Source of the DNA: Pelecanus crispus
Taxonomy: Eukaryota; Chordata; Aves; Pelecaniformes; Pelecanidae
Direction: 5' to 3'
DNA length: 64,000 nucleotides
NCBI RefSeq assembly: GCF_030463565.1
Contig: NC_134646.1
Span: 66,729,710-66,793,709, forward strand
This document shows positions 1 through 32,514 of this stretch, in pieces. The stretch's first letter is position 1, and every line of letters begins with the position of its first letter. A program made the position numbers and the translations under genes. The notes beneath the pieces were generated by a model that ran no database searches, had not been told where the DNA came from, and was given only the letters and a program-made list of their open reading frames with translations.

Positions 1-2096
1 AAAATGTTTTGTCAGGGTTACATCCTGTATGCTGAACTGGTAGAAGCTGAAGACTTTGAGTTGACTGAATGCAAGGGAAGCAGAGATCTTTCTGTTTTAA
101 AATAATCCATGCGCTACTTGCCTTTTTTAACACTGTCTAGTTTTTTTTATCTGCATATGATTAAAAACTGCTGCACCTTGTAGCTGTAAAGTACCAAACA
201 TTCCTAGTGAACAGCTATTTGTATTCTGTTATATTCATTAATATCTTCATAATATGATTAGTTGATATGCACATGAAAACCCAGTTCCTCTATAATAGAT
301 TTTTTTATGAAGTAAGGAGATCTATAAAGATGAGATGAGCTTTTGATAGCTTGTAGCCCTTCTGACACTTGATGGGTACGTTGGATGCTATAATTCTAGA
401 GGCTCTGCGTTAGTTTCTTTATGAATATACTTTTTTTTGCATGGAGTTCTGTGCTGAGTACCGTGGTGTGATGTTTTAGCTAACAGGAATGAAATAAAGT
501 GAAATTTCCTGGAATGTTTCTCCTTGAAAGATTAAACAAAAGCATATTAGAGACCAGAAATTTATTAAGCTTTATCATATGGAAGTTGAATTATTTAGAC
601 TTAATGGCTTTCATAAGCCCTACAGTACCATGAAAAATTAATGAAGCAAGCTGGTAATACATCAGTTTGGCTTTTTTGTTTTCTGTACTGCTCTCTAGTC
701 TAGGATATGTGTGGTGAGGGAGGTAGAGGGTCACACGGGCAATAGTATCTGAGGAGGTATTGCTTTTTGACAATGCTGGAGAAAGCACACCCAGCTTCTG
801 GCCAGAGAGAGCCTGCGCTGGCATTTAGCTACTGTTGGTCTGATGCAGCTCTGTCACCTGGCATCTCGCCTTCACCTGTGAGTGTCAGCAATAGCAAGGA
901 AAGGCGTAGAGGGATCCTCCACTTCACTTATTTCTGCAATAAGCTTTACAGATAACTTTGGGAGTGATGGAGGTGCCAGTAGGTGGTTCTCACACTGCCT
1001 TTCCTTTCAGCTTAATAAATTCTAAGGGTCGGTCTTAGGGCAGATTGCTCCGTAGGAAGGAGTACATATGTGCAGAAAAGAAGTAGTATTAATATGAGAA
1101 AGCGATTAAGAACATAGCAGCAGGAACGAGGGAAGAAAATATTTTTGATGGGGTGAGGATTACGTGCAAGTTTCAATTAATTACCAAGCTATTGATTTCA
1201 ACCTATAGCTTGAAATGGGGAAAAAATCTAAGCTGTAAAGCTATGCTCCAAGAAGTTCTGAATTGCATACACTCATCAGACTGCATTTTACTCTATTCCC
1301 AAGACAAAAACAGAATTAAAGCCATAAATAGATGTGTATTGTTACTACCTTACTTGAACAGCTGCTGCATTTCAGCCATGGGTAAAGTTAGTTCTGTAAG
1401 CTTATATTTTAGACACGATTTCAGGATCCTTCACTCCTGAAAGGTGCTAAATAATATTCAACATTTATAAACACAGTTTACGAACAAAATTTATAAACAG
1501 AATGCAGAGAGAGATAGTATTGCAGGATACATAATATTCAACAGTAGAATGAGGTAGATGAAGTGAAGATGTAGAAAAAGATGGGAAAAGTGATACATTA
1601 ACCTAACTGTCTTTCAGGACGTTTTGTCACAGTATACATTATTTCTTTGCCCTGTGGAGATGAAGCATTTGTCAGGGGAGTATCTGTATAATACCACTAA
1701 GCCTATGGTGTGCTACACTAGGCAGCGGATTTTTGTTTTCCAGAGAGTTGTGTGAACATGTCAGTATTTATAATGCTAATTCAACAGACAGCAAGAAGTG
1801 CTGAGGTGCTCTTAAAAGGAAGCCTGCCAGACGCTAAAGGTGTTGTTACTATGGGTCTTCTCAAAGTTTTTACTTGCATACTGGAGCATTGTTAATCTAC
1901 TGTTAAAAAAATAAAAATGACAATTTCATATGATTATAAGTAGTTTGTTGGAATGGAACTGATTATGGCAGATATTGATGTTGCATTGGATACAGCATTT
2001 TCCACAATTGTTTGTCAAATTCTCTTCAGTCAGCAAGAATTATTGTTTTGGGATGTGAAAAAAACTTGATGTATGTTTTCAACCTTTCTTGTTTAG
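1..2096 (+). other. SEPSECS: SEPSECS intron sequence upstream of the first exon in the window
   Basis: AT-rich sequence with no exon I can recognise. It was searched for the preceding SEPSECS exon, which should encode a GEREGRV-like segment just before the P-loop, and that exon is absent. The stretch is therefore inferred to be intron 2, ending at the acceptor TTGTTTAG before 2097. Short ORFs here look like chance. No repeat family was recognised. Confidence 0.75.
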
Positions 2097-21982
<19,886 letters not shown>

Positions 21983-22686
21983 TAACACAGGAAGATACGG
22001 TTTTGTTTGAAGCATGTCAGGTTTGTATTGGGTTAGCGTTGTGAATCTGCAGTGGAGAAAATTTATTCCTGATCTGAAAACAACAACAAAAAAAACTTGG
22101 GTGAAATTCAGCATTAAAGAAAGTAGGTGATATCTCTCCAAGACGGAGGGCCAGACACAAATATGCACTTAATATCTGCCAAGTTTTAGATTCTTAAAGA
22201 CCTTGAGCTGGCCTTTGAGTCTGTGGGTGACAGTTTGGACTGGTGTTCAGCAAATCACAGAATGCTTATTCACATATTCTTGATTACCAAGATTTTCTGT
22301 GGCAGTGATTGAATTCCTTCCTAGGTATAGACCATCCAGCAAGAAATGTTTCACTGCTCTCAAGATATCTCTTGTTTCTCATCAGCATACGTGCCACTTT
22401 TCATTTCTTTTCAGAGATTTATGTAAGTGTTGGGATAGCCCTTACTAAATACAATGTTAAAACTGCACGAGGAAATGATAGAGCTGGAGTAGTAGTATTT
22501 TCAGGTGTTGCCACCTCTCGAGAACTCCCTCGAACAAAGCAGCTCTCAGTGGCAAAGAACCACCTAGAATACCTCATATCCTGTCAGTACTCAGCTCTTG
22601 GAAACATTTGCATAGTTCAGCAACCCAAAGGAATTTTAACAATGAAAGCAAGGGGTTGTGGAGTGGAGAGGTACAGTCATCTTTTC

Positions 22687-22711
22687 TTTTTTTTTTTTTT
22701 TTTTTTTTTTT
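22687..22711. repeat. Poly-T tract (25 T)
   Basis: Uninterrupted run of T in the presumed 3' UTR. Confidence 0.9.
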
Positions 22712-23566
22712 CATCTTTGATAGGGTGATCAGGTCAGAGACCCACTGAAAAGGAGGAATGCCTTGTGGGATTAATACAGCAGTTCCAAGAGCCAGTGAGA
22801 CCTGAGGGTATTTTGGCGGTTTTAGTCCATTGTTGTTAAAATTTATAGACTTCCATTTCTGAAGTGTCTCTTGCCATTGGCACTGTTGCTTCTGTGTCTG
22901 TGTGCAGTTGCTGATTTGAATTCATTAAGCAAACAATAGATTCAGAGTCTGTTCCTGAAACAAAGGTTCCGTATCACCGGAGTGACAGTGCTGTAGGTTG
23001 CAAAGCTTTTATTTAATTATTCTTAAATGCAATTACTACATTGTATGTAGTTTTTATGTCATTTACTGTTCAAAGTGAGCTTAATGTTCAAAGACATTTT
23101 CTTTGTCTGTCTGTAATGTAGTAATACTTGGGACACCACAATTAATGAGTTCTAAATGTCAGGAAGTATTCTAGCTACTTTGTTTGGTGGTATCTGAGAC
23201 ATGTATCCTTCAGAGCCCTCTGTAAATTGCTTAATCGAAATAGTGGTGCTTTTGAAAGGATTGTCTATCAGCACGTTCAAATGAATTGATACAAGAGGTG
23301 ACGTTAATATGCGGAAGTTAACAGTATGCTAATCATCATGAAGGTGCTCTCAGTGAGGTCCATTGTATCTTAAGCTTAAATTGAACTGCTGCTTCTACAT
23401 TGTTATTGCTACAGTTACACATTAGATTGATTAAAACTTGTGAAGGTATCACTCCCCGGACTACAGTCACAGTTGTTATTTGCTGTACAAACACATCCTA
23501 GGAGAAATGTAATATAACTTGACCACTGAGTCCTTGTGGCTATAAGGAGATGTAAATTTCTTTTCT

Positions 23567-23603
23567 TTTTCTCTCTCTCTCTCTTTTTTTTTTTTTTTTT
23601 TTT
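23567..23603. repeat. (CT)n followed by T20
   Basis: A short CT dinucleotide repeat merges into a run of 20 T. Confidence 0.85.
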
Positions 23604-23910
23604 AATTCAGAGCATGCTATACCTCAGTCTTTCCAAGTCAGTAAAGTTCTTCCACAAGCTTGGGAGCCAAGACTTTGCAGCTCACAGCCTCAGTATTCAG
23701 TATATTGGAGCAGCCAGTGAAAACCACAAGGCCTTAGTGATACCTTTCTTCCTGGTTTTTGATATTGCTGTTCTGTGCATAAATGAGTATAAATTATTGA
23801 TTTAGATGACTAGTCACATAATGCAAACATTAGAACTATTGTTATGAGAGTTTAGGGAGGTGTATGGTAGCAGCTAAAATAAGCATTTGGTGAATAATAT
23901 CCTGAAACTG

Positions 23911-23978
23911 AATAAAGAAAACAGCAGTTGCCTTCTCTGAGAGGAAGAAACCTCTGCCTTTTATGTTCTCATAATAAA
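23911..23978 (+). terminator. SEPSECS: Candidate SEPSECS polyadenylation signals
   Basis: Two canonical AATAAA hexamers lie 62 bp apart, about 1.9 kb after the stop, with TG/T-rich sequence some distance downstream. They are placed by motif only. Confidence 0.4.
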
Positions 23979-23980
23979 TT

Positions 23981-26900
23981 GTCTGCTGCAAATAATTCAC
24001 TCACTTCTACTATAGATTGAACTGCTTTCTCAGGTAGTGTTTTTTCTGTCTTCAAACTGTTTCCTGTTTGAAATCAAAACTGAAAATTTCAACAGATCTC
24101 TATAAACAAGTGTCCAGGAAAGAATTAAGTGGTTTGCTCTGATTTTGACATTTTAAACCTTTTTTTATTTAAAAAAACATTTTAAGATGATGGCTTTAAT
24201 TGAAAAAAAACAACAAAAAACACCTCACATTTTTAATTTGTGTCATTACAGCTCTTTGCAAGTCTTAGTGATGCCACATGAAGTCAGGAAATTTAAAATA
24301 TTTTGAGAAACGTGCCCCATCATGTGTATAAACTCTTGATCTAAATATTTGTGTTATGTTACTTTGGTAAGCTGGTGTACCAGTTTTCAGTTTTATTTGC
24401 TTGCTTTGTCCCCTTAAATGTCTTCACTTAATATTAAATGTTTAGAGATGGAAGCATTATATAATGTAATTATAGATATAATAGAATTTTAAGTAATTCA
24501 GATAGCAATATACTTTCAAGTAAATGGAGAATAATTGGTTATTTGCAAGATTCAGTAGATAAAAAGTATTTTTCAAGGAAGAGTATAAATCACTTATTCT
24601 CTGTTCACTAATATCTGTAATAAAGTAGTGAAAATATGTTGGAACATACACCCACGGGCAGAGTTTTCATTTCCTTTGTATAACAGATATGGGGAGATTT
24701 CATGGCTATGGCACGTCTCGCGCATTAAAAGTAGTGCCATGAAAGATGGTAATAGCATGGGCACAGGTTTGTCAAACTGTGCAGAGTAAAACAAATGTAT
24801 TAACAATATTTGCCTTCTATGAAGCTCTTGCTAAGACTGTACAGTGAAGTAAGAAGCTTCTTAACTGTGCAGCCCTTTTCCTAACCTCTACACAGGCACA
24901 TGTCACTAAAGGCTTCCACATACCTCAGAAATCTGCAAGAGTCAACCTGCTGTCTCCAGCATCCACATCACTAGTGACATCTAGGAAGGCTGCCTGGGCT
25001 TCAGAACATACTTGGGATTCATACAGCAAGAATCCTCGTGGAAACACCAAGAACAGATGCCCGTTCAGTAAGGCTGTCTCACAGCTACTATTTATGTTGC
25101 TACCTACCTCCATCATCTTCTAGGTCACAGCATGTGGTTACCAGCCATGCAGTAGGAATGGGCAAGCACTTGAAATACTGCAGAAGAGCTGAGGATTCAG
25201 AAAGAGAAGTTGAGGAGGTTGCCATTCTTGCTACCTAGTCTGCTGCTCTGCCAAAAGTTACTGCCCTGTAGCAGAGGTAGCGAAGTGATCTGTCTGCTTG
25301 GCAGCTGCTGCAATTCATACAACTCATTAACAAACACTGAAACTGGGGTGTGTTTGAGCATTGCGGGTATGAGAAGCAGTGGCTGTAGAGCTTCTGCAGA
25401 ACATATATTCTATGGATACTTGCTCACTGAAGGCAGCAACCTTTGGCAACAGGGCAGGGTGCACGGGTAGGCAGGGGCCCCTCGGATTGCTGCAGTCTGA
25501 ACTGCCAAAGTGACTTTCCTCCCTTACGGTGCCTGTAACTGTTCTCTGAGATGCTTTTCCCTCTGATATTACATCTTATGCTATCTGGATCTATATAGGT
25601 GAAAGAAATGAAGGAGCAGATGGACTTGCCTTATAAAAATAGCACTGGGGTAATATAGTGCAAGCAAACCGACACTGAATGACCCATCTCACAGGCCCAC
25701 TCTTCGTTTACTTCTTTTGTAGTATCTGAGGTAATGAACAAAACGAAGGACTGCTTGAGCAATAATACTGCCTGTTCACACTTCGTTCGTTAGGATTGCC
25801 TAAGATACAAAGCAAATAAAATCTACCAGATGCAGCAAATTCTCTTGAGCCTAAGAAAGCAAAACTGTAATGTTGCAAATGTAAATGCTTGCATTGCAGC
25901 TTAATACACGTATAAACCGAGCAATCTATATTGTGCGATCATCATTTTTTAAGAAAGGCTGGAGCCCAGAGACTAGCGAATGTTCTCATCTGCAGTGTAT
26001 CAGCAGTTCTCAGTCTTCAGCTGCTGTATAGATAATAATTCTAATTGAAGAATCATTACATGAATCCATATGTGAATGATAGATGGGCTATAGCCGTTTG
26101 TTCGTGATGCTTTAAAAATTGAGTTGCTGTTTTCACTTTTTATAAAGGATCATTAGATTGCCTTTTTTTTCTTTTTTTTTTTTTTTTTGTTTTTTTGTTT
26201 TTTAAATGCAACATTTTAATCAACCTGGCTTGACAGGATTTGGAATCTGAAGGAAAAACAATTTCTGTAGCTGACAATTTTTTTTAAACAATACCTATTT
26301 AAAGGCTTGAATTGGTTACAAAGTGACTCTCCACAGAGAGAACCTTTGTTCAAATGTTTTAATTCTGAAACCAGTGCTTGAAAAATTGTGCTCTATGTGC
26401 TCTGTAATAATTGGTTTTCATGTATTATACTTTTTTCCCTCAAAGATAACAGCATACACTTTAGTGCAGTTTAATAATTCTTTTTTAAAATCATAGTTAA
26501 AAAGGCATTTGCTCTGTCACTCATCAAGCATCTGTCATATCAAAGAACTAGTAATGTATTTATCTTGATGGATAAGCTTCAGTGTTCTGGACCAAGTTCA
26601 GTGTAACTGGACCAAGCTTTCAATACTCCTTTGGGAATTCTAAAGTCAAGTTCATGGTCTAATTAAGATCAGTTTGATAATTATATCTGCTGCTGAACAG
26701 AAGTCTTTCATCATACCACATTTCAACTAAATTCTTTCGTGTGGCATCAAAGCTGATCCAGTTCAGAAGCTGAATTGCTTTTTTAACGTGGATGGTGAAA
26801 TTTAATTTGCCTTTAGGTCCTGGATTCAAATCCAGGCTGAGTCAGCTATAGCAAAATTGTAGCTGCTTTTTTTTAACCTAATGTGAATAGAAAGAACACG

Positions 26901-27350
26901 GTGGTTTCAGCTGGGTGCTACCTTTCCTATCACTTGTTCTCAAAGAGCTGCAAACATTAGGCTACCATTGTACCCTTACTGCTGGTTGAGGGGGGGAAGT
27001 TGGTCTTGTACAAAGAATACGCCAGCAACAGAGGTATGTGCATTATTAATCTTTCTCTAGGCGTCCCAAGTAGGAACACACCACTCCATTGGGAGTTCAC
27101 GATGAACATGTAGTGTTTCTACTGATCCGTTCTCTCCAAAAGCTGTTTCTCAGGCGCATTTCTTGTGATGGAAAGGTACCCGAGGAGCACATGGCCAGAA
27201 TAGAGGGAAAAGGAACAAGGTCTCCAACATTTTGGAAGGTTTCTAGATTGTTTGGCTTTTGCTATGTATAAAGCTCACATTGCTATGTAAACTCTTGAAA
27301 AAATGTTTGCAGCCATTCTCATCCCTTACCTAAACCGTTTCCGAACTGAA
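23981..27350. other. Intergenic DNA between SEPSECS and LGI2, first segment
   Basis: AT-rich with no protein-coding exon recognised. A poly-T/TG tract lies at about 26161-26200. Two stretches, 25920-26160 and 26440-26810, are dense in homeodomain-like TAAT/ATTA cores and look like possible conserved non-coding sequence, which is inference only. Confidence 0.7.
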
Positions 27351-27359
27351 TTCAGTGCA

Positions 27360-27510
27360 GTGACACCTCCGTAGGCGCCGGAGCAGGGTGTGCCGCTCCC
27401 GCACCGCGGCCGACGGATCGCTCTCTAACGCAGCGGCAAGGTCTGGCTGCAGCAGGAGAATTCGGTGCCCGAGCAGGCGAAAGCGTTCCCGCTTTGGTTC
27501 GATACTGGAC
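27360..27510. promoter_or_regulatory. Orphan CpG-rich cluster
   Basis: About 17 CpG dinucleotides fall in roughly 150 bp, inside otherwise CpG-poor AT-rich DNA and far from either gene's 5' end. It could be an unannotated promoter, an enhancer, or a GC-rich relic. No start codon or splice context identifies a gene. Confidence 0.4.
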
Positions 27511-29630
27511 TGCCATGCACATGTGACAAGTAGAAGTAGTTTGCGGACACAAGTACTGTTGAGCAGTTAGATAATCCTATAACTAGTCTTTCTGGAGTCT
27601 GAGGAACTGCAGGTGGAACGAGTGCTTAGTTTGGTCTGTAATGTGTCAAATGACGCATGCAGCTGTTGAGGAAAGAAGAATCTGTCAAATGTAACTAAAG
27701 AGAAGCACCTTTAAAAAAAATTCTGCAACATTATATAAACTGATTAAATACAAGTTGTCTTACTACTCATTGTTTTCTTCTGGATCCCTCTGTAATGAAG
27801 CTACAGTCTAGATTCTGGCTTCTGATTTTATACAGCATTTTTTCAATGGTGCTAGAGAAATTGCAAATGGCTTACTGGGTGGCGGGGCTTGGGATACAGT
27901 TCCAGATACTTTTTTTTTTTTTTTTTTTTTATAGAAGATGAGGAAAGTGTCTAGGAAGTTTATAAAAATAGAAATAGCCTGAGATGCTTGCTGTGCAGCT
28001 GAGGAGGTAGTGAGTCTCCAGCAGGATCTGAGTATGCACAGTAACGTCTTGACCTGCTGCACAGTGCGAGCACCAGAGGATACTGTCAAAATACAGCTCT
28101 CATTTCAGTGCAATAGTAGCCTGCCGTCTAATAGTATTAATTCTAATACTCTGTTCTCCTCTCAACCCACTGAGTATTTTTGGGTGTTTGTTTTGGGTTT
28201 TTTTTTTTATAGCAGGCTCTGGTGCACTAGCACATCAGAAGAAGGATGGGGAGGGGTGAAGGATGCCTACCAGTGTATGGCCATCGCCACTGATGCAGAA
28301 CTTCATATGCAAGAAGTCACCTGGAGCACACAGAGGCAGCAGGTGCAAATGCACATGCCGCTAGCATTTTTTGTTGAAGAGTTTATAATCAGTAAACGGA
28401 TTTGAATATAAAAATGTTTTTTAATAATGGTATAACTGATGCTATTAAAACTGAAGCTCGTATTCCATGCAGATGGTGCAAACTGGTTTTCTCTTTGGTT
28501 TTGTTTCTAAAAATTTCAGCTGAATGTTAAATCTGTGTCAGGGCAGCACTTCAGGTTCCAAAAGAGACCATGGATGCTCACCATGTTGACCTTCTAGCAG
28601 TAGATGGTGTGGTCAGGCCCCACACAGTTCCTCTCCCCTCTCTGAAGGCATGCTTAGGAATTTCGGTCTCATTAGCTCCAAATGGAAATGAGATGTTTCT
28701 CAATGACTCTGTGTCTTCAGAAAGAATCTGTTGTGGCTGCTGGAGGTCTTTGCAGGCTGCATACACTCTTCACAGTGCCTTGTGGTGACTTCGTGCAGTG
28801 ACTTCTGGATCTGTGTGCTCTTTTATAGGGAAATAGTTTTTTGTCTCTTTTTTTCGCAGTGAGATGGGCAGGATGAAGGTTTTTTTATTGCTCGCACACC
28901 CTTATCAGTATTAAAAGTTGTGGTGAGTGAAACACTACTGCCGCCTTCAGCAAGGCTGTAAGGCAAGCGTGGATTTGCTAATGGAGTGGAGCAGGGCTAA
29001 GGGTGTTCCAGCTCGAGTATCAGCAGCGATGGCGTGCTTTGTGCTCCGAATAATGAAATGCCATTGCACTGCCAGTGCGGCGGGGGCTGCGGTGGCCCTT
29101 CCGCAGGCGTAAGCTAGGCAGAAGTGAGCTGTGCAGCTGGCCTTGGGTTATTTGGTCTGCTGACCAGGAGGGAGTTGTGTTTTCTCTTTTCTAGATGCGA
29201 TGGCTCTGCAGCGGGCTCAGGAAGAAGAGGCAATAACAATGTGTTTTTGTCATGGAAGCAAGTAGCTGTGACTCACAAGGCTCCTGGGGCACCATTTAGC
29301 AGAGTTAAAAGATGCTGTTTTCATTTAGTCGCTATATAACCGATTTCTGAGTCTCTGTTCACTTCATTCTTGCATAAGCCCTTCCTCCTGCATTTACAGG
29401 CCCTAATTTTCCCCTGCCTTGCACTTTCCGTGCAAGCGGTGGCAAAACTCGGCTCTCTTGGTGTGGGAGCATTTAGCATATATGCTGCATTTACCTGGCA
29501 CAAGCAGAGAAGGCCGTAATAGGGGCAAGGCAGCGGGGAATCAAGCCAGTTGTTTACATCTTCCTCCAAAGGACTGGTCGGTCAAACATCCTTCTCCTTG
29601 TCCACAAGACTCTGTCATTAACAGCTGTTA
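27511..29630. other. Intergenic DNA
   Basis: Mixed-composition sequence with a T21 run at 27910-27930. Open frames on both strands are short and mutually overlapping, with no recognisable domain. No RNA gene was seen. Confidence 0.7.
27910..27930. repeat. Poly-T tract (21 T)
   Basis: Uninterrupted run of T. Confidence 0.9.
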
Positions 29631-29639
29631 GGTGAGTGT

Positions 29640-30130
29640 TAGCGCATCATATTTTTTTCCCCTCGAGGCCGAGCGCATTATCTCTACAACACTCCAGCAC
29701 CTTGCTGGGAACACGCCACCGCTCTGTTTTCAGAGTGTTTTGTTAATCCTAGTGACCTTGGTGGTGTGACCACAACACCTGCTTTACCTGATAAGATCAT
29801 TAATTTTTTTTCTCTGCAGCCTTTGTGTTGAGCGTAAGCAAATCTTCATTTGTACCTGGAAAACATTGCCCGAACATCAGCTTACTGGAGCGCTGACCTG
29901 TATCTCCCGGTATTTTTTAAGGCATTAAATGAGCAATTAGAAGAAATCACCTCAATAAAAGCGGAATGAACACAAGCTCCTCGTTAGCTGCAATGGAGCA
30001 AGACGGTATTGGAATCAATCGCGCAGCTTTTCAGCTGTCACTCTGCTGCAGCAGCAGCTGTCTGTCAGTCGAGGTGACAGCGGAGAGCTGATCTATACTC
30101 TTCTCTGAGCTACAGAGATAAGCTGCACAT
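29640..30130. promoter_or_regulatory. Candidate conserved non-coding regulatory element
   Basis: Non-repetitive and non-coding but dense in transcription-factor-like cores: TAATCC, GATAA, ATTAAATGAGCAATTA and several CAGCTG E-boxes. It has an 8-bp inverted pair, GCTGTCAC at 30034-30041 and GTGACAGC at 30074-30081. The look is that of a vertebrate developmental enhancer, but conservation was not tested. Confidence 0.3.
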
Positions 30131-31280
30131 GCACAAGGAATGTGTTCCCAAAATAAACACGTTGGGAAGAGCAGGGTATTTTTTTAATGATAAATCTTCT
30201 CGCCCTGCTTAACAGTTCCTCCTCCCTCCTCCTTTGTTAGTTTACCAGGTTGCTGTCACCCCCTGCCTTTTTTCTTACGGTGGTTGTGCGTTCTCCTTCT
30301 GCCTTTTACCTTACGGGTTTGTTTTTCTGCATGCTGTTGCTTCGCATTTCTGCGGCTGCACCCACCCTCTGCTGCACCCCACCTTCGGTCGAGGTGGGGC
30401 CTGTCCATGGAGCAGCCGCGGCAGGGCCACGGCCGCAGCTGGTGTCCGTGAAGTGCTGATCAGAATTGCTCGGAAAAGGTTTAAATGGATCTGAAATTAG
30501 TTGTGGAGTAGAGGAGCTGTAACTCCAGAGCTCTCTGAAGGGGCTAACCCTAATGCAAGCTCTACCCCAGTCCTTTGGGCAGGCAGGACTCCAGGGGGTT
30601 TATATTCGCTTTTGCGTCTCTATTGATCAGGTATGAATTTATTACATGATAAGGTGGCTTCAGCTTCCCCCTCCCCGCTGTTTGCTCCGGTTTTGTTGTT
30701 CCACCACAGCAGTGCTGATATTATTTGCATTTTGCGGGGCAGTCCTGAAGCCATTCTCCCTCACCCCTATGTTGGATGCAGAGAAACAGATTTCCTTGGC
30801 AAAAATTGCTGTGTGGCCCCATGCACAAGTATATCCTGGTCATACGTCCTGTGTGACAGTGCTGTCCAGCCTGCTCTGCTCTCCAGTCACGCTGGGGTTG
30901 AGGTTGCTCCTGGTTTTCTGCTTTACTCTACAGTAACAGGCATTCGTATTTAGGAGTCTGTGAGTCTTGGGTGACCTCATTTCCTCAGTAAAATATAGCG
31001 GTGTAAGCATCGTGTCATGGAAGTGCAGGGGATGACGGTGGCTCAGAAGATTGATCGTGTCACTGGTCCAGACTAAGGGCACATACATACACCATGAGGG
31101 ACTTGCTTCAAGGCCTTCCAAAAAGACCAGTAGAAACTAGCAGCTGGCATAAAAAGGGGAAAAGCTAATCTCAGAGAAACCTTTACAGGTGCAAAAAACC
31201 CTAAATCTTTTCATTTAAAAATTCAGTTTCACTCTTTATTTTATGATCTTGGTTGTACAACAGTTGGGTGTATTTTTCAG
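30131..31280. other. Intergenic DNA
   Basis: Moderately GC-rich around 30340-30460, including a small perfect hairpin (CCCCACCT/AGGTGGGG, 30377-30399). No gene was recognised. Confidence 0.7.
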
Positions 31281-31352
31281 TTTTGCCTGAGGTCTACAAA
31301 GCCTGAAATGGAAAGCATGGATTTCTCCATCATTCTGCGAGATGGAGCTAAA
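31281..31352 (+). other. Possible isolated exon, unknown transcript
   Basis: 72 nt bounded by a good acceptor (TGTATTTTTCAG) and a near-consensus donor (AA|GTAAGTAT). One frame is open throughout, starting FCLRSTKPEM; the other two contain stops. No homology was recognised. It could be a lncRNA exon or a chance arrangement. Confidence 0.25.
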
Positions 31353-32476
31353 GTAAGTATCCCTCCCGTTTTATAGGTAAGAAAGTAAAGACAGAAGGAT
31401 TGCCTCCGAGTGCCAGGTGCCTTTCATGTAGCTGTGCTGGTTGATGCTGGCTATGCCCTTTGGTTCCACCTCAGAGAGCCCAAAGTAGCAGGTCAAAGCT
31501 GGTGCCCGAGACATGTAGCTCAGGACACGTGCTGTCCCTGTCCTTGCCTCTCTCTCTTTAAGGTGCAGATTACTTTGACTCTTCAATTTTTAACTGTTTT
31601 CTACTTAAACAAGGATAAATACATTTTTGCCTGCATAAGGTTTGCTGTAGGATTCACAAGACCAAACACCACATTATGGCATATACGGGGGTAAAATCAG
31701 TAGCTCCCATTTTCCAGGCTGGTGGCTTTGACTAGCTGACTCCTTTGATAATTTCAAAGGGCCTTAGATAAAAGGAGCTTAGAAAATACAAAGACCTCTG
31801 ATTTCCTTCCAGGGGTACAGTGGAGGAGCAGGGAAGTGACACTGAGCCATCACCGCTTCTATAGCTCTCAGTTCACTGAATATGCACTGCCAGAAAATGC
31901 CAGTTTTCAGGCCTGTCAACAGATATTTTTCTTAAGTATTTGAAGTACCTCAGCGATGATAGTTACATAGCCTCTTGCACGCTGCCAATCCTACCTTTGA
32001 AGTCTATGGTTTTAGGAAAGTTTAATACAGCTTGCTTAAAGTTAAGCCAATAACTTATCCTCATGCAATGAAAAGTCTGGTCATATTATAAAACTTTCCT
32101 TTTTTAAGCTGTTACTTGTAGCTTTCCAGAAAACAATGTGTCTAAAATAAGATTTTGACAGCAAAAATTTCAGCACTATCAGTTAGTTGGAAACATTAAT
32201 TTTCTTTCTGGTTCTATCTCAGAGTAGATCTTTTTCTTTGAATTTTAACAGAGAGCGCAGAACAGCAGCAGCATACACTGCATCTGTACACAGAGATTTG
32301 GTTTGTTTTCCAATGAGGTTATAATTTCTGTCCCAACTTAGGGCGTTGCTGAGCTCTGGTTTCAATTTTAGTGCAAAGTCTCAATAGTAAAATAAATAGA
32401 AGGCATACAAAAATACCTAAAAGGAAAGGCAAAAATTAAGAAAAACAGTCATTTCTGAGATATATTTAAACAAAAA

Positions 32477-32514
32477 AATCCTAATAGTTTAATTTAAACT
32501 ATTCTCTTAGGATT
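32477..32514. repeat. AT-rich inverted repeat (cruciform-capable)
   Basis: Inner arms AATAGTTTAA and TTAAACTATT flank a single T. Outer arms AATCCT and AGGATT pair as well, across a 5-nt bulge on the right side. Confidence 0.7.

Larger units (their letters stand above)
21983..23980 (+). other. SEPSECS: Probable SEPSECS 3' UTR
   Basis: Non-coding sequence directly after the stop. Possible poly(A) hexamers are ATTAAA at 22113-22118, AATAAA at 23911-23916 and AATAAA at 23973-23978. The true end is not determinable from sequence alone. A 139-codon open frame at 22309-22728 runs into a poly-T tract and resembles no protein I know. Confidence 0.55.

Noticed and set aside
1..2096. Possible upstream SEPSECS exon within the first 2.1 kb
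   Set aside because: No segment resembling the expected preceding exon is present in any frame next to usable splice sites.
22309..22728. 139-codon + strand open frame after SEPSECS
   Set aside because: It lies in the presumed 3' UTR, ends in a poly-T run read as polyphenylalanine, and matches no family I know.
26810..26850. tRNA-like T-arm (CCTGGATTCAAATCCAGG)
   Set aside because: The hairpin is good but there is no matching acceptor stem, D arm or anticodon arm around it.
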